Shown: positions 15,653 to 23,150 of the stretch, in pieces
How positions within the stretch are numbered: position 1 is the stretch's first letter
Layout: each line of letters starts with the position of its first letter
Assembly: GCA_963734625.1 (NCBI GenBank)
Contig: CAVTHW010000020.1
Span: forward strand, 186,001-250,000
Direction of reading: 5' to 3'
Source: CAVTHW01 sp963734625
Lineage (GTDB): Bacteria > Acidobacteriota > Terriglobia > Bryobacterales > Bryobacteraceae
DNA: 64,000 bases
Notes under the pieces: model-generated
What the model was told of the DNA's origin: nothing
The model's input: the letters and a program-made list of their open reading frames with translations, nothing else
The model's database searches: none
Made by a program: the position numbers and the translations under genes

Positions 15653-16024
15653 CTAGGATCTTCTGTTGAGCAGCTTTTCGATGCTGTGGCGAAGGCCGGC
15701 TGGATGGATTGGCTTGGTGATATAGTCGTCGAACCCTGCCGCGAGCGCTCTTTCGCGGTCACCGCGCATCGCATAAGCGGTGAGCGCCGCCACGGGGATA
15801 GTCGCATAGCGGGGGTCTTGCTTGAGTTGCCGAATGACCGAAAAACCGTCCATCACCGGCATCTGAAGGTCAAGCAGGACGACGTCGGGATGGTTCAGCC
15901 GGGTTCTCTCCAGGGCCTCTTTGCCGTCTGCAGCTTCCAGCACTTGGCAGTCTCCGGACTGAAGCACCTCGCGAAGCAACTCCCGCCCGTCTGGATTGTC
16001 ATCGGCGATAAGCACTTTGATCAT
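15653..16024 (-). CDS. CheY-like single-domain response regulator
   Basis: A 123-residue receiver domain only. It has acidic residues ADDNPDG, phospho-acceptor Asp in DVVLLDLQMPVMDG, Thr/Ala in VAALTAYAM, and Lys in YITKPIHP. It has no output domain, so it probably relays phosphate or binds a partner protein. Its ATG overlaps the kinase stop by 4 bases, so it is translationally coupled to the CHASE3 kinase and almost certainly its partner. Confidence 0.93.
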   Translation of the reverse strand: MIKVLIADDNPDGRELLREVLQSGDCQVLEAADGKEALERTRLNHPDVVLLDLQMPVMDGFSVIRQLKQDPRYATIPVAALTAYAMRGDRERALAAGFDDYITKPIHPAGLRHSIEKLLNRRS

Positions 16025-18036
16025 TCCCCCACCTCCTTTACCACGGCAGGGTTCTCTGAGGGCAGGCTAAAGGTGAACCGGCTCCCCATACCCAGTTCGC
16101 TCTCAACGCGAATGCTTCCCCCGTGCTGTTCCACGAGCCGCTTCGCAATTGCCAGTCCCAGCCCCGTGCCCTCCTCTTTCTCCGTTTTGCCCGTTATCCG
16201 CACCTGATAAAACTCCTGGAAGATCGTCTCCTTGTCTACGCTTGCAATTCCAATGCCGTTATCACAAACGGAGACACCTACGAACCCGCCGTGCACGTCG
16301 GCCTCCACCCAAACCTTCCCCTGCTCGGGGGTGAATTTTATCGCGTTACTGACCAGGTTGAGGAGGATCTGCTTGAAACGCACACTGTCCGCGAAGACCG
16401 TCAAATTCGCGTCGACTCTATTCCCGGCGTCAATCCCCTTTGCCGCAGCCAGCGGATGCGCCGTTGAGAGCACCTCCTCGACGGCGGTGGCCACCAGGAA
16501 AACCTCCTGGCGCAGGTCGGCGCGGCCGGCCTCGATCTTGGACAGATCGAGAACGTCGTTGATCAGCTCGAGCAAGTGCTGGGAGGCTGTTCGGACGTGG
16601 GTCACAAACTTTCTTTGCTTGTCGTTGAGCAGCCCCGCTCTTTCCTCCGCCAGGAGTTCGGAGAAGCCCGTGATCGAGTTCAAAGGAGTTCGCAGTTCGT
16701 GGCTCATGCCGGCCAGGAAGTCGCTCTTCATCCGGCTCACCCGGGCCAACTCCACGTTGTGCTGTTCAAGACTCCGGTTGGCGTCCGCGAGTTCCGCGGT
16801 CCGCTCCTCGATGCGGCGCTCCAGCGCTTCATTCAGGCTTCTTACCTCTGCTTCAGCATGCCTGCGCTTCTCTTCTTGGTCGATAGCCTCCAGCGCGAAA
16901 GATAGATCTTCGGTCATTTCGTCCAGGAGCTTGACTATCTCCTCCTGGAAGAAATTCCCCTCCGCGGCGTAAACCGTGAGGGCTCCGACAACTTGCCCCC
17001 GCACCCGCATTGGGAATGCAGCCGAAGATCGATAGCCGCGCTTGATGGCCTCATCCCGCCAAGGCAGCATTCTGGGGTCGGCCTCGATGTCGTTACACAC
17101 AAAGTGAGTGGCCTCTCGCAGGGCGCTGCCTGTCGGGCCGCGGCCGTCCGAGTCATCGGAAACCGATATCCGCAAATCGTCCAGATAGCCTTGCTCGACC
17201 CCATAACTAGCAGCCGGCTTGACCAGACCGGTGGCAGCGTCGATCAAGCCTACCCACGCCATCCGCAGCAACCCGTGTTCGACGGCGATACGGCAGACCT
17301 CCTGAAACAAGGTACTCCGGTCGCGAATCCGAACGATGGCCTCATTGGTTTGGCTCAACGCAGCGTGAAGCCGGTTCAGTACCTTTAGCCGGTCTTGGCT
17401 GCGCGTGCGCCTTCCGATCTCCCGGTATAGGCTGTAGAAAACGGTGGCCAGAATTGCGAATCCAAATGCCGAGCCCAGCCACAGGATCATCGTGGAGCGC
17501 CTCTCGTCCTGCCGCGCGAGCAAAGACCGCTCTCTCAGCAGCCGCCATTGCTCCGCCTTCATTTGGGTGACGATACCCCGGATCTCATCCATCAGCTCGT
17601 GACCTCTGCCCGCTTGGAACACCCGCGACGCAGCCTCAAAGCCTTGGCTAGCACGCAGGTCAATATACTGTCGCTGAATGCTGAGTTTCTCCTCGATGAG
17701 GGGTTTCAAGCGGCTGATCTGGTCCTTCTGGTTCGGGTTGTCCAGAGCAAGCGACTGATCGAGCGTCGCCAACGCGTCGGACATTTGCCTGACAGCGGGC
17801 TCATAAGGAGCCAGAAAGAACTTCTCGCCGGTTATGGCGTAGCCGCGTGCCGCGCTCTCCGTTTCGGCAAGCTGCAAAAGGAGTTCGTCCAGCTTCGTGA
17901 TCTGGGATTCGCTGTCCGTTACGTTGTCCCAGGTTTGGATCAAGGCCAGTGTGCTCCGGTGGGCCAGGATCCGCATGCCGGCGAAAATGAGTACCGCGAA
18001 TGTGAAACCGATTAGAAGCCAGCGTCTTCCGCGCAA
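16021..18036 (-). CDS. CHASE3-GAF sensor histidine kinase
   Basis: A 671-residue membrane kinase. The start is TTG 18036 with AGGAGG 8 bases upstream. Order: membrane helix 1 (LLIGFTFAVLIFAGMRIL), a periplasmic CHASE3 domain to about residue 180 (ETESAARGYAITGEKFFLAPY), helix 2 (MILWLGSAFGFAILATVFYSLY), and a GAF domain (about 225-370). Then come a coiled coil, HisKA with phospho-His in SHELRTPLNSITGF, and HATPase with N box LVSNAIKF, G1 CDNGIGIA and G2 GTGLGLAIAK. It probably senses an envelope or extracellular signal and passes phosphate to the overlapping CheY-like gene and perhaps to the NtrC-type regulator downstream. It is divergent from the degP-like gene. Confidence 0.93.
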   Translation of the reverse strand: MRGRRWLLIGFTFAVLIFAGMRILAHRSTLALIQTWDNVTDSESQITKLDELLLQLAETESAARGYAITGEKFFLAPYEPAVRQMSDALATLDQSLALDNPNQKDQISRLKPLIEEKLSIQRQYIDLRASQGFEAASRVFQAGRGHELMDEIRGIVTQMKAEQWRLLRERSLLARQDERRSTMILWLGSAFGFAILATVFYSLYREIGRRTRSQDRLKVLNRLHAALSQTNEAIVRIRDRSTLFQEVCRIAVEHGLLRMAWVGLIDAATGLVKPAASYGVEQGYLDDLRISVSDDSDGRGPTGSALREATHFVCNDIEADPRMLPWRDEAIKRGYRSSAAFPMRVRGQVVGALTVYAAEGNFFQEEIVKLLDEMTEDLSFALEAIDQEEKRRHAEAEVRSLNEALERRIEERTAELADANRSLEQHNVELARVSRMKSDFLAGMSHELRTPLNSITGFSELLAEERAGLLNDKQRKFVTHVRTASQHLLELINDVLDLSKIEAGRADLRQEVFLVATAVEEVLSTAHPLAAAKGIDAGNRVDANLTVFADSVRFKQILLNLVSNAIKFTPEQGKVWVEADVHGGFVGVSVCDNGIGIASVDKETIFQEFYQVRITGKTEKEEGTGLGLAIAKRLVEQHGGSIRVESELGMGSRFTFSLPSENPAVVKEVGE

Positions 18037-18306
18037 GTGCCTTGCCTCCTAGGCCGGGGGCAAAACCGGACCAATCGTATTGTAGACCGAGTAGCGCCCG
18101 CACCGCCAAGACGTTCTTCGGGCCTGCCTGTCGTCGTCACTATTCTCACGGATTCCAAAGAACAGTTTCGAATCACCCTGTCGCAAATACGAACACTCGA
18201 GTGGCAAACTCCAGGTTCCTGGAGAAAGGCGGTGTTGCCGCCGATCATGCGGCATCGTCAGCGCCCAGGCCTAGCCCTTTCCCTTGTCCTGGGGGGCGCT
18301 GCGCAT

Positions 18307-18323
18307 TGGCCCTAGGCTTGCTT
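18307..18323 (+). promoter_or_regulatory. Sigma-54 (-24/-12) promoter of the degP-like gene
   Basis: TGGCCCTAGGCTTGCTT has GG and GC 10 bases apart, with TGGC at -24 and TTGCT at -12. It lies 85 bases before the GTG start of the protease gene. About 79 bases further upstream is a GC-rich dyad, ggcgg-tgttg-ccgcc (18228-18242), which shares GGCGGTG with the motif at 6344 and 21300 but is otherwise different. The rest of the 371-bp gap between the divergent kinase and protease genes shows nothing else I can name. Confidence 0.6.
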
Positions 18324-18407
18324 CCATTACTACTGAAGGCTGGGTTGAGGAGCACGATGATTCGTAGCCTGAGACCGGATCATTCCGCAATAAAAAGGAG
18401 GTTTGCT

Positions 18408-19898
18408 GTGATTACCAAACGCGTGCCAATTCCACGTTGGGTCGTGATTGTCCTGTTGTCGCTCGCGGTGGGTGTCGGAGCGATCGGCGGCTCTATGGCC
18501 GCGTCCCGGGCGGGCCAGAAAGTGTCGATTCTCATGGCGACGGATGCCGCCCAGCCCCCGGCGCGCGTCTCTTTCGAGGCGGGCTTCGCGCCTGTCGTCA
18601 AGAAGGACCTCCCGGCGGTGGTGAACGTCTCATCTTCGAAGGTCGTAAAGTCGCCGCAAGGCGCCTCATCGCCGTTCTCCTCGGACCCGTTCTTCCGGAA
18701 CTTTTTCGGAGACAACTTCTCGCAGCAGTTCAATGTGCCGCAGGAGCAGCGGGAGCATAGTCTCGGATCGGGCGTGATCGTGAGCCCGGACGGGTACATT
18801 CTGACGAACAATCACGTCGTCGACGGCGCCAGCGACGTCAAAGTCTCGCTCGGAGACAAACGGGAGTTCAGCGCCAAGATCGTGGGCACTGACGCAAAAA
18901 CCGATATCGCGGTACTGAAGATCGCCGGCCAAGGCCTGCCCGTGCTGGCCTTCGGAGACTCCTCGAAGATGGCTCCGGGCGATTTCGTTCTGGCGATAGG
19001 CAACCCCTTTGGACTAAACCAGACGGTCACCATGGGCATCGTAAGCGCAACGGGCCGAGGCGGCCTGGGAATTGAAGACTACGAGGATTTCATCCAGACG
19101 GACGCCTCCATCAATCCCGGCAACTCCGGCGGGGCTTTGATCAATGAGCGGGGCGACCTGATTGGAATCAACACTGCCATCCTTTCGGGAGGCGGCGGCA
19201 ATGAAGGTGTTGGCTTCGCCATTCCAATCAACATGGCACACCAAGTTATGGATCAGATTCTCCAGCACGGAAAGGTGGTTCGTGCATGGCTGGGTGTGGT
19301 GATCCAGCCGGTTACTCCGGAGATCGCCAAGGCGTTCGGCTATACCGGTTCGGAGGGGGCGCTGGTCGGCGACATAACCCCCAACAGCCCGGCCTCTAAA
19401 GCGGGCCTCGAGAAAGGGGACATCATTCTGCAACTCAACGCTCAACCGGTCGCCTCGAGCCGCGAATTGCAATTGAAGGTTGCCACGCTGCCTCCAGGTT
19501 CCACCGCGAAGCTCGTCATCTACCGCGGCGGCTCGAAACGCGACCTCTCCGTCGTGCTCGGTGACATGCCGTCCACACCAGGAGAAGGAAGCTCTGCGTC
19601 CAGCCAGACGAAGGGCGCACTGGAAGGTCTGTCGGTTGAGCAACTCACCCCCGAGATCGCCCGGCAACTTAAGCTGCCGGCCGCCACCAAGGGAGTCGTC
19701 GTAGACGACGTGAATCAGGCCAGCATGGCGGCGGACTCCGGCTTGCAGCGGGGAGACGTCATCGAGCAGGTGAACCGCCAGCCAGTGAGTACTGTTTCGG
19801 GGTTTGACCGTGCGGTACGCCAGGCCGGCAGTCAGCCCGTGCTCCTGCTAATCAGCCGTAACGGCTCGACGACATACGTTGTCGTGCAGGCGGGCTAA
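18408..19898 (+). CDS. DegP/HtrA-type (Do family) periplasmic serine protease
   Basis: From GTG 18408 (AAGGAGG 6 bases upstream, far better than any ATG) the protein has 496 residues, the usual Do-protease length. It has an N-terminal membrane anchor or signal (WVVIVLLSLAVGVGAIGGSMA). The trypsin-like domain shows the triad His136 (TNNHVVDGA), Asp166 (KTDIAVLKI) and Ser240 (NPGNSGGALI). Two PDZ domains follow at about 300-385 and 400-490. It degrades or refolds misfolded envelope proteins. The longer open frame back to 18042 is not coding in character. A sigma-54 promoter precedes it, and DsrE-like and OmpA-like genes follow on the same strand. Confidence 0.93.
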   Translation: MITKRVPIPRWVVIVLLSLAVGVGAIGGSMAASRAGQKVSILMATDAAQPPARVSFEAGFAPVVKKDLPAVVNVSSSKVVKSPQGASSPFSSDPFFRNFFGDNFSQQFNVPQEQREHSLGSGVIVSPDGYILTNNHVVDGASDVKVSLGDKREFSAKIVGTDAKTDIAVLKIAGQGLPVLAFGDSSKMAPGDFVLAIGNPFGLNQTVTMGIVSATGRGGLGIEDYEDFIQTDASINPGNSGGALINERGDLIGINTAILSGGGGNEGVGFAIPINMAHQVMDQILQHGKVVRAWLGVVIQPVTPEIAKAFGYTGSEGALVGDITPNSPASKAGLEKGDIILQLNAQPVASSRELQLKVATLPPGSTAKLVIYRGGSKRDLSVVLGDMPSTPGEGSSASSQTKGALEGLSVEQLTPEIARQLKLPAATKGVVVDDVNQASMAADSGLQRGDVIEQVNRQPVSTVSGFDRAVRQAGSQPVLLLISRNGSTTYVVVQAG

Positions 19899-19939
19899 GG
19901 TGTGAATCGGTGGAAATACAACAGAGGAGCCAAATCAAG

Positions 19940-20440
19940 ATGAGTTTCAACATAGACAGAAAGTGGAAGTTCCAGAAGAGTGCGTGGGTGTGGGCGGCTT
20001 CACTGGCAGCGGTACTTGCGCTGGCGCTGACGGTCTCCCCATCGGTCCGGGCCCAATCGAAAGCTGCGGCAACTGGTTCCCCGGACAAGTTGGCACTTCT
20101 CTTGACCACCGGTCTTGAGGACCCGCAGTCCCTCAATACGGTGCTTGAGTACGCAATGGCCGCTCGAAAGTCCGGGCGCCTCTCCGAAGTGGTGATTTTG
20201 GCGGATGGGCGCGGGGTGGAGATTCTTGCGGCCCGCATGGGGGCGAGGCCGGTCGAGACCGCACGACTGGCAAAGCAGGCCAAGGCCGCCGGAGTTCGCT
20301 TCGTCATCACCGAAAGTGGACTGAGGCAAGTGGACATGGCCAAGACCGAACTTGATCCGACGCCAGACGAGGTCATACCCGACGGCGGCGCCAGGCTGGC
20401 CCAATTGATATCCCAGCACTACGAGATTATCCACTTCTGA
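19940..20440 (+). CDS. Exported DsrE-like protein
   Basis: About 166 residues from ATG 19940. The N-terminus is a signal peptide (WVWAASLAAVLALALTVSPSVRA). The mature part has the DsrE/DsrF/YchN fold pattern: KLALLLTTGLEDPQSLNTVLEYAMAA, SEVVILADGRGVEIL, and a C-terminal DGGARLAQLISQHYEII. The Cys used by sulfur-relay DsrE proteins is absent and the protein is exported, so sulfur transfer is unlikely. It is the second gene of a probable degP-dsrE-ompA operon. Confidence 0.78.
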   Translation: MSFNIDRKWKFQKSAWVWAASLAAVLALALTVSPSVRAQSKAAATGSPDKLALLLTTGLEDPQSLNTVLEYAMAARKSGRLSEVVILADGRGVEILAARMGARPVETARLAKQAKAAGVRFVITESGLRQVDMAKTELDPTPDEVIPDGGARLAQLISQHYEIIHF

Positions 20441-20483
20441 ATGGAGCGGAAGAAGCCTTAAAGAAGAAGGGAGAGACTTCACC

Positions 20484-21215
20484 ATGAACCGCAAAACGGG
20501 TCTCCTACTCATGCTCGCTGTGGCGCTTTCCGCTATCGTCAGCGTGGGGTGCGCCACCAAGAAATACGTCCGTGAAACCGTAGCGCCTGTGCAGCAGAAG
20601 GTCCAGGACGTAGAGAAGAAGAACGTTGACCAGGACGGCTCACTGGCCAAGCTGGATAAAGCCGTTTCCGTGGCCGACGAGCGCGCCCAAGGCGCCGACA
20701 GCCGGGCTGGAGCCGCGGCTAGAGAGGCCGCTGGCGCCAACGAGCAAGCCGCTGCCGCCAACACCGCCGCCGTTCAGGCGCACACCGTGGGCGAAAAGGG
20801 CATCGCCAGGGCCGGGGAAGTGGAGACCAGCCTCAATACCAGGGTCGAGAACCTGAACAGTTTCAAACTGGCTTCCACCGCGACGGCGTTGTTCGCTCTG
20901 GGCATGAGCAATCTGAGCGACGAAGCCAAACAGGAACTCGACGGGTTCGCTGCCAAGGTGGGCTCGGAGAAGAATTTCGCCATCGAGGTGCAGGGATTCA
21001 CCGATTCGACGGGCGATCCCCAATTCAACCTGGAGCTGAGCCGCAAACGGGCGGCCGCGGTGGTTCGCTACCTGACCCTGGATAAGAAGATCCCGCTGTT
21101 CCGCGTGCAGACGCTGGGCTACGGCGAGGAGAATCCGAGCGGTGACAACAAGACCCGCGATGGCCGCAAGGAAAACCGGCGAGTCGACGTCAGGCTGTAC
21201 ACGGCGGGCTCTTAG
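20484..21215 (+). CDS. OmpA-family lipoprotein with coiled-coil linker
   Basis: A 243-residue protein with a lipoprotein signal (LLLMLAVALSAIVSVGC, lipobox VSVGC, lipidation at Cys23). A long Ala-rich coiled coil follows at about residues 30-120 (VQQKVQDVEKKN, AAREAAGANEQAAAAN). The C-terminal OmpA-like peptidoglycan-binding domain has VQGFTDSTGDPQFNLELSRKRA and KENRRVDVRL. It would tether the outer membrane to peptidoglycan. A purine-rich ribosome-binding site (AAGAAGGGAGAG) precedes ATG 20484. It fits an envelope-maintenance role with the upstream protease. Confidence 0.9.
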   Translation: MNRKTGLLLMLAVALSAIVSVGCATKKYVRETVAPVQQKVQDVEKKNVDQDGSLAKLDKAVSVADERAQGADSRAGAAAREAAGANEQAAAANTAAVQAHTVGEKGIARAGEVETSLNTRVENLNSFKLASTATALFALGMSNLSDEAKQELDGFAAKVGSEKNFAIEVQGFTDSTGDPQFNLELSRKRAAAVVRYLTLDKKIPLFRVQTLGYGEENPSGDNKTRDGRKENRRVDVRLYTAGS

Positions 21216-21294
21216 CGCAGGCGGGTGGTTAAGTCCTGAGCTAGAACTTCGGCCCGTTCGGCGATATTGTTTACCCCCGAACAAGCGTTTCAGG

Positions 21295-21343
21295 CTTAGG
21301 CGGTGGTTTTCGGCCACCGGAAGTGTAAGATCCTCCGCCTAAG
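21295..21343. promoter_or_regulatory. Inverted repeat containing the shared 17-bp activator-like motif
   Basis: CTTAGGCGG (21295-21303) pairs perfectly with CCGCCTAAG (21335-21343), and a second dyad CGGTGG/CCACCG (21301-21306, 21314-21319) lies inside. The stretch gcggtggttttcggcca (21300-21316) matches 6344-6360 at 16 of 17 bases and lies 71 bases upstream of the -24 GG at 21371. It could be an activator site or, alternatively, a terminator-like hairpin for the ompA-type gene, though no T-run follows. Confidence 0.5.
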
Positions 21344-21369
21344 TGACTTACCAACAATCAAATAGCATT

Positions 21370-21386
21370 TGGCACTGGAATTGCTT
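21370..21386 (+). promoter_or_regulatory. Sigma-54 (-24/-12) promoter of the PEGA-type gene
   Basis: TGGCACTGGAATTGCTT matches the sigma-54 consensus almost perfectly (TGGCAC at -24, TTGCT at -12, GG and GC 10 bases apart). It lies 28 bases before ATG 21414. It is the best of the sigma-54 sites in the window. Confidence 0.75.
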
Positions 21387-21413
21387 AGTGAATGGCAGGA
21401 AACGGTGACCAGT

Positions 21414-21855
21414 ATGATGATGAAACAGTTGGGTAAGGGATTGGGGGTCGCCGTCATGGGGCTTTGCCTTACAGCGGCCCCAGCGGCGGCTCGGGGTGGT
21501 TTTCGGCGGAGGAGGATTCCGGGGAGGGTTCGGCGGAGGCGTCGTCGTGCGCCCCTTCGCGCCCTACGGATTCTATAGCCCGTGGTATTGGGGCCCCTAC
21601 GGTTACGGCGGGCCTTACTTGGGGTACGGCTATTCGATGCCGGCCGGTATGGGCAAGGTAAAGATCGAAACGAAGCTCAAGGATGCGGGTGTGTACATTG
21701 ACGGCGCCTATGCCGGAACCACGAGCCAGACCAAGGACATGTTACTGAGGGCAGGCGCTCACAACATCGAGGTCCAGGCTGCGGGCCATCCGAAGTACGC
21801 CGAACGCGTTTACGTGTTGAGCGGCAAGACGCTGAAGCTCTCGCCGGGCTTCTAG
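21414..21855 (+). CDS. Exported PEGA-type protein, frameshifted near 21500
   Basis: The first part (MMMKQLGKGLGVAVMGL, ending TAAPAAARG) is a signal peptide. The second part, in another frame, is a Gly/Phe-rich stretch (VFGGGGFRGGFGGG), a Tyr/Gly/Pro segment, then a PEGA-like domain (VKIETKLKDAGVYIDGAYAGTTSQ...AHNIEVQAAGHPKYAERVYV). Shortening the TTTT run near 21500 by one base joins them as ARGGFGGGGFRGG. This is very likely one gene with an indel. PEGA domains are found in exported bacterial proteins, usually of unknown ligand. It has its own sigma-54 promoter. Confidence 0.8.
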
Positions 21856-21925
21856 CGGATTATGCACCTAGCGCATGCTTGCCATAGCCCCCTGTAAACC
21901 CAGAAAACAGGCAGGCGGTTTTTGA

Positions 21926-22982
21926 GTTTGGTCACTACATGAGGCATGGCCGGTCCTCCGGCGGCGCGGGCGGGTCCAGTTCAGTGAGGCCGGTGGCCTT
22001 CAGCACTTCGGCGACATGCTGGTTACCGCGCGTCACGCACCGCTTGCGGCGCGTGCCGAGTTCTACTTCGACGCAGCGCATCATCTCCAGCGCCCGCCAC
22101 GCAAACGGCGACGATAGCTGGCTGCCCGCCGCTCGCAAGGTTTTCTCCAGCGCCCGGTCCAGCAGCAGTGCCAACGCCGCTACGAACACGTGAGCCTCCA
22201 CCCGCTCGTCGCGGCGGTGATACACCGGGCGCAGTTCCAGCAGATCCTTCAAGTGGGAGAAGCCGCGCTCGACCTCATTCAGTTGCTTGTAGGCCGTCAC
22301 CGCCTCGACGGCGGACAGGTTCGGCTCTTCGGTCTGGATGACGTATTTGCCTTCGAGCGCCTTCTCGCGCGCCAGATTCAACGGGTGCTCGAAGAACTCG
22401 AACTTGCCTTTGCGCAGATCCCAGGCGAAATACCGATGGCCGTGATTGCGGTGCAGTTTGGTGGCCGCCGCCGCGCCGATTTTGTCTGGCTCTTTCAGCT
22501 CACCCTTGTCCACCTGCGCCCGTAGCGCCTCCAGGTCTTTGCGTGCCCGCTGCATCGACAACTCGCGCATGCTCCGTTCGTACTCTTCTCGCTCGTCGCT
22601 GTGCACGACGAAAACCCGCACCCCAGGCTCCTTGCCGGCGACCTCCACCACGCGCGTCCGTGGCGGCGCCGACTTCTCCGCCGCCGTGATCCCCATCGGG
22701 CATGGCTGCCAGTCGCTGCGCGTCTCGGCCAAGGCGATGTAGTCAGCCGTGTCTTTCCGGTTCCGTCTCTGCAGGCCCACCAGATAGCCTTGCCGCAACT
22801 GGCTGCTTGACCTTGTCGCCATCGCGGAAAGACTCCACCAGGCGGAGGTACTCATGCCGGCCGTTGGGGGCCTTGACGGAGCGAAGAAACACGAAAGCTA
22901 GCCTCTGACACTACATATACATCACCAGAGGCAGATTATCAATAGACAACTGTCAACCTACAGCAGAATGTTTGGCACTACA
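21926..22982. repeat. Near-identical direct repeats flanking an IS1634-type remnant
   Basis: gtttggtcactaca (21926-21939) and gtttggcactaca (22970-22982) bracket the transposase remnant in the same orientation, differing by one base. Between them, gcctctg (22901-22907) pairs with cagaggc (22926-22932) as a 7-base hairpin arm. They may be former element ends; true insertion-sequence ends should be inverted, so one end may have been rearranged. Confidence 0.4.
21935..22892 (-). pseudogene. IS1634-type (IS4 superfamily) transposase remnant
   Basis: The C-terminal half is recognisable: ERGFSHLKDLLELRPVYHRRDERVEAHVFVAALALLLDRAL, the YREK-region and downstream helix of IS1634 transposases, preceded by VIQTEEPNLSAVEAVTAYKQLNEV. 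The N-terminus can be read from GTG 22892 as VFLRSVKAPNGRHEYLRLVESFRDG, but it is in another frame. The central catalytic region carrying the first two Asp residues (normally over 200 residues) is gone. The total of about 320 codons compares with roughly 550 in intact members. It is dead. Confidence 0.8.
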
Positions 22983-23150
22983 CTTTTTTCGAAACGGGCA
23001 ACCGCTCCCATATGATTCAATAGCTTAGAAGGCCCTGCGGCCGAAATCATGGCAAACATGCGCTAGTGGTCTGCGGCAACGCCCGTTAACCGCTCCCTCC
23101 CGGTCGCGGTTCGGTGCTTCTGGCTCAGCGAGATACCACTGCCGAACCGC

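Noticed and set aside
18042..18407. 122-codon N-terminal extension of the DegP-type protein
   Set aside because: It has no signal or domain character, while GTG 18408 has AAGGAGG at ideal spacing and yields a normal-length Do protease; the extension also covers the sigma-54 promoter.
22901..23150. Small genes or RNA genes in the gap before the oxidoreductase gene
   Set aside because: Apart from the hairpin and the direct repeat, I see no coding-like frame and no tRNA-like cloverleaf.
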